Positions 34,383 through 43,092 of a stretch of DNA of 64,000 nucleotides are shown piece after piece. The stretch spans positions 1 through 64,000 of the forward strand of contig JBCCFW010000011.1 of assembly GCA_039029535.1 (NCBI GenBank). Reading direction: 5' to 3'. A program made the translations under genes and the position numbers. The DNA is from JBCCFW01 sp039029535 (GTDB lineage Bacteria; Acidobacteriota; JBCCFW01). Under the pieces are notes generated by a model. It had not been told where the DNA came from and searched no databases. It saw nothing but the letters and a program-made list of their open reading frames with translations. Position 1 is the first letter of the stretch. Every line of letters starts with the position of its first letter.

Positions 34383-36059
34383 ATGCTGCATCGTCTCAGC
34401 AACGCCGCCTTTCTCAGCCGACGACTCGGTCTCGGTCTCTTCTTCTCGAGTCTCGCGCTTGGCGGCGCCGAAGCCGCGGGAACGGGCGCGATCACCGCTG
34501 GCGGAACGGGGATCGAAGGAGCCCTGCGCCTGATTCATCAGGAGGGCGACCAGCTCACGTTCGTCGGTCGAACCGAGAGCGCAGACGTGGGCAACACCGA
34601 CCTGTGGTGGGCCGACTTCACCGTCGAGGGCGAGCTCCTGCGCGAGGGGCTGCTCGGAGGACCCGGGCTCGACTTGCCCAGCGGAGCCCTCGTCACGAGC
34701 TCCGGACGACTCGTCACGGTCTCGATCGTGTTCGGCGACCCGGCGCCCGGACGGCAGGGCGTGCTGATCGCGTGCTACGGCGAAGACCGCACGCTGCACT
34801 GGGCCCGTGCCTACGAAGCCGACACGGCGGTGGGTGGCGTCAACGGTGTTCTCGAGCTCCCCGACGGTGACCTGCTCCTGTACGGAGGCGTCCCTCCCTG
34901 GATCCTCCGACTCTCGTCGGTCGACGGTGACCTGGTGAGCGCCGCCGTCTTCGACATCACCGGACTGATGGCGTTCCTCGCGGCCGCGCTCGCTCCCGAT
35001 GGCGGCCTGCTCCTCGCCGGTCAGTGGGAGGGAGCCGGCGACGACATCGACGGCTGGCTCACGCGGCTCGACGCCACGCTGACGCCGACCTGGCAGGTGC
35101 GCTACGGCGGCTCATCGAGCGACTCCCTGGCCGACCTCGTCGCCCGCCCGGGAGGTGGTTGGTTGGCAGTCGGCAACACCTTCTCCTTCGCACCAGGCTC
35201 GATGAACGACGTGTGGGCGCTGGCTCTCGACGACGACGGCAACGTCGAGTGGCAGCGCAAGTACGGTGGGAGCGGCTTCGATCAGACACCGAGCCTCGCC
35301 ACCACGAGCGACGGCAGCTTCGTCGTCTCGGCCTTGACGCAGTCGTGGGGCGCCGGCCTCTTCGATGCGTGGCTCTTCGCGCTGGAAGCCGATGGCAGCC
35401 TCCGCTGGCAGCGTTCGTTCGGCGGGCCGCTCTCTGAGCTCGAGTCACACGTGTCCGTGCTGAACGATGGGCGCTTGGTGCTCGGCTTGGCCAGCACGTC
35501 GCCCTCCGACGGACGCAGCATCGATGCTTGGTCCTTCTGGCTCGACAGCGACGGCAGCATCACCGACGACTGCATGGTCTCCACGACGACCGACGCGGTC
35601 CCCCAGGCGACGGACGCCGCCCGGGTCGACACGGCCGTCACGATGGAGGCTCTCTCGTTCACCGAGTTCACTCCCGACCTCACGGAGACGACCTGGTCGT
35701 CGAACCCGATCGTGCAGTGCTGGGAGGTCGTGCCCGATCCACCGGACGAGGTCTCGGCGCCGGGAGCAGTCGTGCCGCTCCGAGTCGGCTCCGACTTCCT
35801 CATCACCTGGGAACCGGCAGCGATCTCCGGCGCCGACACCTTCGACGTCTACCGCGGCTCGCTCGGTGCGTGGCCCACCGCCGACTCGGCGACGTGCCTG
35901 GTGTCGGAGCTCGTCGTGTCCTCGACGATCGACCTCGACGAGCCCGGTCCTGGTGCGGGCTGGTACTACCTCGTCGGGGGCGTGAACGCGGCCGGTGCAG
36001 GGCCCCTCGGCAACGACTCGCTCGACGAGAGTCGCGGGATCTCGATGAGCTGCCCCTAG
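34383..36059 (+). CDS. Secreted beta-propeller-like protein with conserved C-terminal module (paralogue 1)
   Basis: The protein has 558 residues from ATG 34383, after GGAGGG, with a signal peptide near 1-32. The body consists of about 50-residue repeats with a W-x-x-x-YGGS...DGG core (LEWQRKYGGSGFDQTPSLA and DAWLFALEADGSLRWQRSFGG), suggesting a propeller. The last ~110 residues (PDEVSAPGAVVPLRVGSD...FDVYRGSL...GPGAGWYYLVGGVNAAGAGPLG) form a fibronectin-III-like module. It recurs in the proteins at 45.6 and 47.4 kb and could be a sorting domain. Function is unknown. Confidence 0.78.
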   Translation: MLHRLSNAAFLSRRLGLGLFFSSLALGGAEAAGTGAITAGGTGIEGALRLIHQEGDQLTFVGRTESADVGNTDLWWADFTVEGELLREGLLGGPGLDLPSGALVTSSGRLVTVSIVFGDPAPGRQGVLIACYGEDRTLHWARAYEADTAVGGVNGVLELPDGDLLLYGGVPPWILRLSSVDGDLVSAAVFDITGLMAFLAAALAPDGGLLLAGQWEGAGDDIDGWLTRLDATLTPTWQVRYGGSSSDSLADLVARPGGGWLAVGNTFSFAPGSMNDVWALALDDDGNVEWQRKYGGSGFDQTPSLATTSDGSFVVSALTQSWGAGLFDAWLFALEADGSLRWQRSFGGPLSELESHVSVLNDGRLVLGLASTSPSDGRSIDAWSFWLDSDGSITDDCMVSTTTDAVPQATDAARVDTAVTMEALSFTEFTPDLTETTWSSNPIVQCWEVVPDPPDEVSAPGAVVPLRVGSDFLITWEPAAISGADTFDVYRGSLGAWPTADSATCLVSELVVSSTIDLDEPGPGAGWYYLVGGVNAAGAGPLGNDSLDESRGISMSCP

Positions 36060-36097
36060 TCGTGAGCCGCCCGCTCCTCCCTGAAGCGGCCCCCTTT

Positions 36098-36116
36098 GTT
36101 GATATTGAGAATCAAC
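36098..36116. promoter_or_regulatory. Fur-like box upstream of the heavy-metal exporter gene
   Basis: GTTGATATTGAGAATCAAC is an inverted repeat. Its core TGATATT-G-AGAATCA agrees at 12 positions with the 7-1-7 Fur consensus TGATAAT-N-ATTATCA. It lies 64 bases before ATG 36181 in an otherwise featureless gap, so a Fur-superfamily regulator is likely. Confidence 0.5.
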
Positions 36117-36180
36117 ATCAATAAAGTCTCCCAAGTGCTTGCGAGCCCACGCAAGGCGCATCTCGACACGACCTCGAACG

Positions 36181-37326
36181 ATGACCGAACTCATTCTCGC
36201 CACGCGCGGCAAGTTGCGCGACACGACCACGGTGCTACACGCCGGCGGCGTGGGACGTCTCGCCTTCGTCACGGCCTGTGTCTCCATCGCACTGGCGTTC
36301 CCTGTCACGAGGGTCGCTCTCCTGGACGCCCTGGGTGACGCGTACCTCGGCGTGGGGGTCTTCGTGGCGGCGACCTTCGCGATCGTCTTCACGCTCGAGT
36401 CCCGCCTGGGGATCGACTACGCCGCGCTCCTCGAGCGCCACCGGGCGTGGGAGGTCCCGATCGCCGCGGCCATGGGGGCCCTGCCCGGCTGCGGTGGAGC
36501 GGTCATGGTGATGACGCAGTTCGCCATGGGCCGTGCACGATTCGGAGCGGTCGTCGCCGTGCTCACGGCGACGATGGGTGACGCAGCCTTCCTCGTGTTG
36601 GCGCGGAACCCACCTGCCGCCCTGGCGTTGATCGTCGTCTGCCTGATCACGGGCACGGTGAGCGGTTACCTGGTCAACGCGATCCACGGCGATGCCTTCT
36701 TGCGAACCGTACGTCCCTGCCCCCTCGACGACGAGACGTCCAGGGTCCCGGTCCATGGTGCCTGCTGGGTCGCCTGGAGCGCCGTGGCGATCCCGGGCCT
36801 GGTCATCGGCATCGGCTTGTTGCTTCAGCTCGAGCTCGCGCCCGTGGTCGTCACGACGATCGGCGTCGTCGGGGGTCTGACGTGCGTCGCGATGTGGGCG
36901 CTGAGCCCGACTCAGGCGGTTCACATGTCGGCCCATCGTGTCGAGAAGCCGCTCCTCGAGCGCGTGGCGCTCAACACCAACTTCGTCATGGCCTGGGTGG
37001 TGCTCGGTTTCTTCGTCTTCGCGCTCGCCGAAGGTGCTGACTGGCTCAATCCCCTGCTCGAAGCCCCGCCACTTCTCTTGCCCCTGGTCGGCATCTTGAT
37101 CGGCTTCTTGCCGGGCTGCGGTCCTCAGGTCCTGGTGACGACCCTCTATCTCGCAGGAGTGCTGCCCTTTTCTGCGCAGCTCGGCAACGCGATCTCGAAC
37201 GACGGCGACGCGCTGTTCCCCGCCATCGCCGTGGCACCTCGTGCCGCGATGGTCGCGACGCTCTACACCGCGGTCCCCGCGCTGTTCGTCGCGTACGGGT
37301 TCTTGCTGCTCTTCGAGATGCACTGA
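36181..37326 (+). CDS. Putative 10-TM heavy-metal exporter (ArsP_2/DUF2899, putative manganese transporter family)
   Basis: The protein has 381 residues from ATG 36181. TTG 36139 would add 14 residues. It is almost entirely hydrophobic and has two related halves, each with the family signature: GALPGCGGAVMVMTQFAMG near 98 and GFLPGCGPQVLVTTLYLAG near 305. The paired Gly-Cys-Gly motifs and TMGDAAFLV / SNDGDALFPAI loops probably line the metal path. A Fur-like box upstream supports metal-responsive control. Substrate (Mn, As or other) cannot be read from sequence. Confidence 0.8.
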   Translation: MTELILATRGKLRDTTTVLHAGGVGRLAFVTACVSIALAFPVTRVALLDALGDAYLGVGVFVAATFAIVFTLESRLGIDYAALLERHRAWEVPIAAAMGALPGCGGAVMVMTQFAMGRARFGAVVAVLTATMGDAAFLVLARNPPAALALIVVCLITGTVSGYLVNAIHGDAFLRTVRPCPLDDETSRVPVHGACWVAWSAVAIPGLVIGIGLLLQLELAPVVVTTIGVVGGLTCVAMWALSPTQAVHMSAHRVEKPLLERVALNTNFVMAWVVLGFFVFALAEGADWLNPLLEAPPLLLPLVGILIGFLPGCGPQVLVTTLYLAGVLPFSAQLGNAISNDGDALFPAIAVAPRAAMVATLYTAVPALFVAYGFLLLFEMH

Positions 37327-37374
37327 AGAAGGCTCGACGAGACACTCAGAGCCACGATCGCGTCGGTCAGGGTC

Positions 37375-37812
37375 CTACTTCAAGAACTCCGGAAGACCAC
37401 GAAGCCAGTCTTCGAAGCTCGCCGCGTCCCGTTCGGGGCGATCGCCGTCGTGGGAGACGTAGTACACGGCCGAGCTCGCGCCCTCATCACGCTTGAACGC
37501 AAAGTAGTCGCCATTGCCGATCCCGTAGAACGGGATCATCTCGACCGGCCATCGCCCCCAGGCACGCTCATGCTCGTAAGTGAGGAGCACGCCGTCGTTG
37601 CCGTTGGTACGGCCATCGGTCCGGACGTTGAGGATGTCGCCGGGGAACGAGAGCTCTGCCATCGACTCGATGAAGAAGACGTACTCGGCAGGGAAGTCCA
37701 TCCCCAGGCTCTCGCGAAGCTGGTGCCAGTGCCGCTCCTCCGGAGGGTCCAGTGGAGACGCCTCCGGGTCGAGAACGGTGGCGAGCAAGGAGTGCACTTC
37801 CTCTTTGGTCAT
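37375..37812 (-). CDS. SMI1/KNR4 (SUKH) domain protein
   Basis: The product is 145 residues from ATG 37812. It has the SUKH pattern: LGMDFPAEYVFFIESM, then a central GDILN...YEHERAWGRWPVEMIPFYGIGNGDYFAF block and YYVSHDGD, ending in SFEDWLRGL. Such proteins often serve as immunity proteins to contact-dependent toxins, but no toxin gene is adjacent. It is 20 bases from the next minus-strand gene. Confidence 0.8.
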   Translation of the reverse strand: MTKEEVHSLLATVLDPEASPLDPPEERHWHQLRESLGMDFPAEYVFFIESMAELSFPGDILNVRTDGRTNGNDGVLLTYEHERAWGRWPVEMIPFYGIGNGDYFAFKRDEGASSAVYYVSHDGDRPERDAASFEDWLRGLPEFLK

Positions 37813-37831
37813 CAAGGTGAACGGGTCCGCT

Positions 37832-38119
37832 CTAGCTCCGAGTGTCAATGGCGCCCAGGAGCCTTCTGAGTCGCGCGACTTCGTCCAACAACCTCACGAC
37901 GTCTCGTCGAGAGCTCGCGATGAAGTCCTGGTCGGCATCGGTGGCTCCGGTCAGCTCGATGTCTTCACTTCGCGCAGGACCTTCCCCGACCATGATGAAA
38001 CTCGACCCACTCACGTGATCGCGTCCCTCGATGAGCGACGCCCATGGACCGGGCCTGGCCGCTTCGCATCGGCGTCGCATCGCGTCGAGCTCTTCCTGAG
38101 CCAGTCCTTCGTCAGGCAT
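37832..38119 (-). CDS. Small conserved protein of unknown function
   Basis: The product is 95 residues from ATG 38119, which follows a strong AGGAGGGG. It shows an ARPGPW motif, a short strand region and a C-terminal helix DQDFIASSRRDVVRLLDEVARLRRLL. That layout is shared with Ea22-like and similar phage-associated small proteins. Function is unknown. It forms a two-gene unit with the SUKH protein. Confidence 0.65.
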   Translation of the reverse strand: MPDEGLAQEELDAMRRRCEAARPGPWASLIEGRDHVSGSSFIMVGEGPARSEDIELTGATDADQDFIASSRRDVVRLLDEVARLRRLLGAIDTRS

Positions 38120-38237
38120 CACGCTCCCCTCCTGCTCGAGTGTCGACCCTGGGCAGCCAACTTCCAACACGATGCTACACGTCCGCAAGCAACTTGCTTC
38201 GGACGGACGGTCTGATGGGTTCCTACCCCGTCCGGGC

Positions 38238-38243
38238 TAGAAT
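38238..38243 (+). promoter_or_regulatory. -10 box of a leaderless start for the sigma-54 response regulator
   Basis: TAGAAT ends six bases before GTG 38250 and no Shine-Dalgarno is present, as at the 12.2-kb divergent promoters. Confidence 0.45.
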
Positions 38244-38249
38244 GCCGCC

Positions 38250-39644
38250 GTGTCGACCGCCACCGCCTCCCCGCGGATCCTGATCGCCGACGACCAGGAC
38301 GACGTGCTCCGCGCCCTTCGGATGCTCCTGAAGGACGAGGGCTTCGTCGTCGGCACGGTGTCGTCACCGAAGGACGCCCTCGCTCAGCTCGCCGAGCAGC
38401 CCCAAGACCTGCTCCTCGCCGACCTCAACTACACCCGCGACACGACCTCGGGTGAGGAAGGGCTCGAGTTGCTCCGCGAGGTCCGCGACCGTCACCCCGA
38501 GCTGCCCGTCGTCGTCATGACCGCCTACGGCAACGTCGACGTCGCCGTGAAGGCGCTTCAAGAAGGCGCGCGCGACTTCATCGAGAAGCCCTGGGACAAC
38601 GTCCGGCTGGTCAACGTGCTCCGTGCCCAGCTCGACCTCTCCGCCGCACGCCGTCGCGAGCACGCGCTCTCCGAGACCCTGCGTGACCTCCAGGGACGCA
38701 AGGGACGCCTCGTCGGCAGCTCGCCCGCGCTCACTGAGATCCTCGAGCTCATCGACCGCGTGGCCGACTCCGACGCCACCGTGCTCATCACCGGCGAGAA
38801 CGGCGTCGGCAAGGGCGTCGTCGCCACCGCCCTCCACGAAGCCTCCGGTCGCGCCGACCGCCCCCTCGTCACCGTCGACATGGGCACCCTCTCCGGCGGG
38901 CTCATCGAGGCCGAGCTCTTCGGTCACGAGGCCGGTGCCTTCACCGACGCCAAGGGTGAGCGCGCCGGACGCTTCGAGGTCGCCGACGGCGGCACGCTCT
39001 TCCTCGACGAGATCGCCAACTGCCCGATCGAGCAACAAGCCCGCCTGCTCCGCGTGATCGAGAGCGGTGAGTTCGAGCGACTCGGGTCCTCGGTCACGCG
39101 ACGCGTCGACGTCCGCCTGGCCTGCGCTACCAACGCCGACCTCCAGGCCGAGGTCGAGGCCGGTCGCTTCCGCGAAGACCTCTACTACCGACTCAACACC
39201 GTCGAGATCCGCGTCCCGCCCCTGCGCGATCGACGCGAGGACATCCGCTCGCTGGCCGAGCACTTTCTCGCCCGCTTCCGCACGAAGTACCGCCGTGAGA
39301 CCGTCGGCTTCTCCGACGGCGCCGAGGCCGCCCTCCTCGCCGCCGCCTTGCCCGGCAACGTCCGAGAGCTCGCCCACGCCGTCGAGCGCGCCGTCCTCCT
39401 CGCTCCCGGACCACGGGTGACCGCCGCCGACCTCCGCCTCGGAGACTCCACGAGAGAGACGGCGCAGCCCTCCGACTGGGACGACCTCACTCTCGACGAC
39501 GCCGAGAAGCGTGTCATCCAGCGCGCCTTGCAACGTCACGACGGCAACGTCCGCGAAGCCGCTCGTCAGCTCGGCGTGAGCCGCAGCGCCCTCTACCGAC
39601 GTCTCGAACGCCACGGCATCGATCCCAGCGGAGCCGCCACGTGA
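38250..39644 (+). CDS. NtrC-family sigma-54-dependent response regulator
   Basis: The protein has 464 residues. Receiver domain 10-120 with acidic pocket DD at 14-15, phospho-acceptor D58, T91 and K113. AAA+ domain: Walker A TGENGVGKG (181-189), GAFTDA (229-234), GGTLFLDEIAN. A Fis-type HTH is at the C-terminus (DGNVREAARQLGVSRSALYRRLERHGI). It overlaps the sensor kinase gene by GTGA. Its obvious target is the -24/-12 promoter at 41086, which drives the efflux operon behind the kinase. Confidence 0.93.
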   Translation: MSTATASPRILIADDQDDVLRALRMLLKDEGFVVGTVSSPKDALAQLAEQPQDLLLADLNYTRDTTSGEEGLELLREVRDRHPELPVVVMTAYGNVDVAVKALQEGARDFIEKPWDNVRLVNVLRAQLDLSAARRREHALSETLRDLQGRKGRLVGSSPALTEILELIDRVADSDATVLITGENGVGKGVVATALHEASGRADRPLVTVDMGTLSGGLIEAELFGHEAGAFTDAKGERAGRFEVADGGTLFLDEIANCPIEQQARLLRVIESGEFERLGSSVTRRVDVRLACATNADLQAEVEAGRFREDLYYRLNTVEIRVPPLRDRREDIRSLAEHFLARFRTKYRRETVGFSDGAEAALLAAALPGNVRELAHAVERAVLLAPGPRVTAADLRLGDSTRETAQPSDWDDLTLDDAEKRVIQRALQRHDGNVREAARQLGVSRSALYRRLERHGIDPSGAAT

Positions 39645-40981
39645 CGGTCTCGCGTCAGTGGCGACGTCTTCAGGTCCTGAGCCTCGCCAGCGGCGGCGTC
39701 TCCGCCGTCGTCGCCCTGGTCCTGACGTGGACCGTGCCCGGACCGATCGCCGGATCCCCTGCCCTGCGCTGGACGCTCACCACCCTCATCCTGCTCAGTT
39801 GGATTGGTTGCCATCTCGCCGCGCGCGAGCAGCTCACCGACCGGTTGCGCACCTTCGCCAACCTCGTGGGCGCCGTGCGCGAGGAGGACTTCTCGCTCCG
39901 CGCCTCCGGCTCCGAGGGCGGTGACCCGAGCGCGGAGATGGCGTCCGAGCTCAACGCGCTCAGCGCCGACCTGCGAGGACGACGACTCGCCAAGAAGGAG
40001 ACTGAGGCGCTCCTCGGCAAGGTCCTCGGCGAGATCGACGCCGGCATCTTCGCCTTCGACGAGGACCGTCGGCTCCAGCTCGTCAATCGCCGCGGCGCGG
40101 AGTGGCTCGGCAAGGATCCCGCCGACCTCCACGGCAGCTCGGCGCGGATGCTCGGGCTCGAAGCCTGCCTCGCCGGCGACACGCCCCGCGTCCTCGAGCT
40201 CGCCCTGCCCGCGGCCACCGGTCGTCACGAGATTCGACGCGCGACCTTCCGCGAGAGCGGTCATCCCCACGAGCTGCTGGTCGTCACCGACCTGTCCCGC
40301 GCCCTCGCCGCCGAGGAACGACTGGCGTGGAAGCGGCTCGTGCAGGTGCTGCGTCACGAGATCAACAACTCGCTCGCACCCATCCGCTCCATGGCCGCCA
40401 CGCTCTCCAGCAAGCTCGACCGCGCGCCCCGCCCCGACGATCTCGACGACGACCTGGCCGAAGGTCTCGACGTCATCCACTCTCGCTCCGACGCCCTCGG
40501 TCGGCTCATGGCGGCCTACGCCCAGCTCACGCGGCTGCCGGCACCGCAGCTTCGAGAGGTCGACGTCGCCGAGCTCGTGCAACGCGTCGCCACGATGGAA
40601 GAGCGACGACCGGTGACGATCGAGCCGGGCCCGACCGTCACCCTCGAGGCCGATCCCGATCAGCTCGAGCAAGCGCTCATCAACTTGCTGCGCAACGCGA
40701 CCGACGCGGTGCTGTCGACCGAAGCCGACGGCGTCGTGCGCATGGGCTGGACGGAAGCCCACGCCGAGACGGGTCTGCTCATCTTCTGGATCGAAGACGA
40801 CGGCCCCGGGCTTGCCGACAGCGAGAACCTCTTCGTGCCGTTCTTCACGACCAAGCCCGGCGGCAGCGGCATCGGCCTGGTGCTCGCGCGACAGGTCGCC
40901 GAAGCCCACGGTGGTCGGCTCGAGCTGACCAACCGCAGCGACGCCACGGGGGCCCGCGTGACCCTCGCCGTCCCGGCCTGA
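39641..40981 (+). CDS. Membrane sensor histidine kinase (NtrY-like)
   Basis: The protein has 446 residues. Two membrane segments (about 11-31 and 44-60) have only a short periplasmic loop, so it senses the membrane or cytoplasm. A HAMP-like linker, then a PAS region about 123-220 (DAGIFAFDEDRRLQLVNRRGAEWLG) follow. The phospho-acceptor is H239 in LRHEINNSLAPIRS. The ATPase domain has NLLRNATDAV, DDGPGL, FFTTKPGGSGIGL. Coupled to the response regulator. Confidence 0.92.
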   Translation: MTVSRQWRRLQVLSLASGGVSAVVALVLTWTVPGPIAGSPALRWTLTTLILLSWIGCHLAAREQLTDRLRTFANLVGAVREEDFSLRASGSEGGDPSAEMASELNALSADLRGRRLAKKETEALLGKVLGEIDAGIFAFDEDRRLQLVNRRGAEWLGKDPADLHGSSARMLGLEACLAGDTPRVLELALPAATGRHEIRRATFRESGHPHELLVVTDLSRALAAEERLAWKRLVQVLRHEINNSLAPIRSMAATLSSKLDRAPRPDDLDDDLAEGLDVIHSRSDALGRLMAAYAQLTRLPAPQLREVDVAELVQRVATMEERRPVTIEPGPTVTLEADPDQLEQALINLLRNATDAVLSTEADGVVRMGWTEAHAETGLLIFWIEDDGPGLADSENLFVPFFTTKPGGSGIGLVLARQVAEAHGGRLELTNRSDATGARVTLAVPA

Positions 40982-40997
40982 CGACGGGATCCCGGCC

Positions 40998-41015
40998 CGT
41001 CCCAGTTCTGGGACG
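40998..41015. promoter_or_regulatory. Candidate upstream activator site of the efflux operon
   Basis: CGTCCCA-GTTC-TGGGACG is a perfect 7-4-7 palindrome centred about 105 bases upstream of the predicted start at 41112. A wider inverted pair, ATCCCGG (40989) and CCGGGAT (41027), brackets it. The rest of 40982-41113 holds a CTGAGA...TCTCAG inverted repeat and the promoter. Confidence 0.6.
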
Positions 41016-41085
41016 CGGTCTCGGATCCGGGATCGCGAAACCGGGACTGCTGACCTGAGATCGCCCTGAACGGCCGTCTCAGCCC

Positions 41086-41101
41086 TGGCACGACGCTTGC
41101 C
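41086..41101 (+). promoter_or_regulatory. Sigma-54 (-24/-12) promoter of the HlyD/ABC/FtsX operon
   Basis: TGGCACGacgcTTGCC matches the consensus except the last base. The -12 GC lies so close to ATG 41114 that the transcript should start within two or three bases of the start codon, i.e. nearly leaderless. Confidence 0.85.
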
Positions 41102-41113
41102 CCTTCACCGGGC

Positions 41114-42367
41114 ATGGACCTCGCCAAGCCCACGCAACCCCGACGCTTCCCGAGCTGGACCCAGCTCTCTCTCCTTCTCGTGATCGCCGTGGTCGTCGCG
41201 ACCTTCGTCGGCCTGCCTCGTCTTCGGGCGGGGCTGCCCGAACTCGACGGCGACGCCGCCTGGTTCGGCACCGTCGAGCGCGGACCCATGACCATCTCGG
41301 TGCGGGCGCCCGGTCGGCTCGTCCCCGAACAGGAGCGGTGGATCACCGCCCCGGCCGAGGGCGTGGTCGAGCGCATGGTGGCCGAGCCGGGTGACGCGTT
41401 GCTCGGTCCGGAGCTGCTCTTGCTGCTCGCCAACCCCGAGCTCGAACGCGAGGTCGACGATGCCGAGCTCGCCCTGCGCTCGGAGCGAGCGGCCGCCGCC
41501 GCGCTGGAAGCTCGGCTCGCCAACGAGCTGCTCGACCTGCGCGCTTCCCTTCACTCGATCACCACCGACCTGCGCGAGGCCGAGCTGCGCTCGGTCCGCA
41601 ACGAGAGTCTCCACGCGGCCGGCCTCATCGCCGAGCTCGAGCTGGAGCTCGGTCGGCTCGAGGTCGAGGAGCTGCAGGGTCGACGCGAGCTCGAGAACGA
41701 GCGACTGGCCGTGCGGCGTCGCTCGCAGAAGACCGAGCAGGAAGCCCAGCGCATCCGCATCGAGCAGGCCGAGACGGTGCTCGCCGATCTCCGACGTGAC
41801 GTCGCCGGTCTCCAGGTCCGCGCCAGCGTCGCCGGGGTGGTGACCGAGATCGTCCCCGAGGTCGGCTCGCGCGTGCGGCTCGGTGACCCGCTCATCAAGG
41901 TCATGGACCCGAGTCGTCTCCGCGTGGAGCTCGACGTGCCGCAGGCGCGAGCAGCCGACATCGTCGTCGGTCAGACCGTGCTCATCGACACGCGTCAGGC
42001 GATGAGCCGTGGCCGCGTGCGACGCATCGACCCCTCGGTGCAGGACGGCATCGTTCGTGTCGACGTCGACCCGACCGAAGACCTCACCTCCGACGCCCGC
42101 GCCGCCATGCGGGTGGACGGGACCATCGAGATCGAAGAGCTCGGCGAGGTCCTGCGCACTCGTCGACCTCGCGATGCACGGGAAAACGGCCGGATGGTCG
42201 TCTACCGCCTCGACGAGTCCGGCCAGGAGGCCGAGCGTGTCGACGTGAGGCTCGGTCGTCTCTCCCTTCGCGACGTGCAAGTTCTCGCCGGTCTCGCGGT
42301 CGGCGATCGCATCATTCTCTCCGACACCTCTCAGTTCGGCGGCGCGGACCGCATCCGCATCCGCTGA
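41114..42367 (+). CDS. Periplasmic adaptor (HlyD/MacA family) of an ABC efflux pump
   Basis: The protein has 417 residues from ATG 41114. One N-terminal membrane anchor (SLLLVIAVVVATFVGLP, about 17-36). A lipoyl-type half (GRLVPEQERWITAPAEGVVERMVAEPGDAL), then a long coiled coil (about 110-220), the second half-motif (VRASVAGVVTEIVPEVGSRV), and a C-terminal beta-barrel and membrane-proximal part (AGLAVGDRIILSD). It bridges the inner-membrane permease to an outer-membrane channel, which is not encoded nearby. First gene of the operon. Confidence 0.9.
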   Translation: MDLAKPTQPRRFPSWTQLSLLLVIAVVVATFVGLPRLRAGLPELDGDAAWFGTVERGPMTISVRAPGRLVPEQERWITAPAEGVVERMVAEPGDALLGPELLLLLANPELEREVDDAELALRSERAAAAALEARLANELLDLRASLHSITTDLREAELRSVRNESLHAAGLIAELELELGRLEVEELQGRRELENERLAVRRRSQKTEQEAQRIRIEQAETVLADLRRDVAGLQVRASVAGVVTEIVPEVGSRVRLGDPLIKVMDPSRLRVELDVPQARAADIVVGQTVLIDTRQAMSRGRVRRIDPSVQDGIVRVDVDPTEDLTSDARAAMRVDGTIEIEELGEVLRTRRPRDARENGRMVVYRLDESGQEAERVDVRLGRLSLRDVQVLAGLAVGDRIILSDTSQFGGADRIRIR

Positions 42368-42378
42368 GGAGTCTCGCC

Positions 42379-43092
42379 ATGAGTCAGGACCGACCCATCA
42401 TTCAGCTCGAGAACCTGCGTCGCGTGTTCCACGCCGCCGAGGTGGAGACCCATGCCCTGTCGGGGATCCAGCTCAGCGTGCAACCCGGCGAGTTCCTCTC
42501 CATCAGCGGCCCCTCCGGCAGTGGCAAGACCACCCTGCTGAGCATCCTCGGACTGCTCGATGCTCCCAGCAGCGGTCGCTACCTCCTCGACGGCCGTGAG
42601 GTCGGTGAGCTCCGACCCATCGACCGTGCCCGCCTGCGCGGCAGCCAGATCGGCTTCATCTTCCAGAGCTTCAACCTCATCGGCGACCTCACCGTCGAGG
42701 ACAACGTCGAGCTGGCGCTGAGCTATCAGTCGGTGCCCGTCGACGAGCGTCGTCCCCGCGTGAAGGCCGCCCTCGAGCGGGTGGGCATGGCGCACCGCGC
42801 CCGGCACTTCCCTTCGCAGCTCTCGGGTGGTCAGCAGCAGCGCGTGGCGGTCGCCCGCGCCATCGTGGGCAAGCCGCTCGTGCTGCTCGCCGACGAGCCC
42901 ACCGGCAACCTCGACTCGGCCAACGGTGAGGCGGTCATCGAGCTCCTCAAGGAGCTGCACGCCGAGGGCGCGACGATCTGCATGGTCACGCACAACCCCG
43001 AGTATGCCGAGATGGCCGACCGTGACATCCAGCTCTTCGACGGTCGGATCGTCGACGAGTCGCGTCGTCAGGCGTTGGAGGCCGTGCGATGA
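42379..43092 (+). CDS. ABC transporter ATPase (MacB/LolD type)
   Basis: The product is 237 residues. Walker A GPSGSGKTT (44-52), Q-loop FIFQSFNLI, signature QLSGGQQQR near 147, Walker B VLLADEPTGNLD near 167, H-loop VTHNPEYA. Full-length for the LolD/MacB ATPase class. Eleven bases after the adaptor gene and overlapping the permease by ATGA. Confidence 0.95.
   Translation: MSQDRPIIQLENLRRVFHAAEVETHALSGIQLSVQPGEFLSISGPSGSGKTTLLSILGLLDAPSSGRYLLDGREVGELRPIDRARLRGSQIGFIFQSFNLIGDLTVEDNVELALSYQSVPVDERRPRVKAALERVGMAHRARHFPSQLSGGQQQRVAVARAIVGKPLVLLADEPTGNLDSANGEAVIELLKELHAEGATICMVTHNPEYAEMADRDIQLFDGRIVDESRRQALEAVR

Noticed and set aside
36235..37323. Minus-strand open frame of 362 codons
   Set aside because: Antisense of the membrane exporter; hydrophilic Arg/Asp/Glu-rich translation with no motif.
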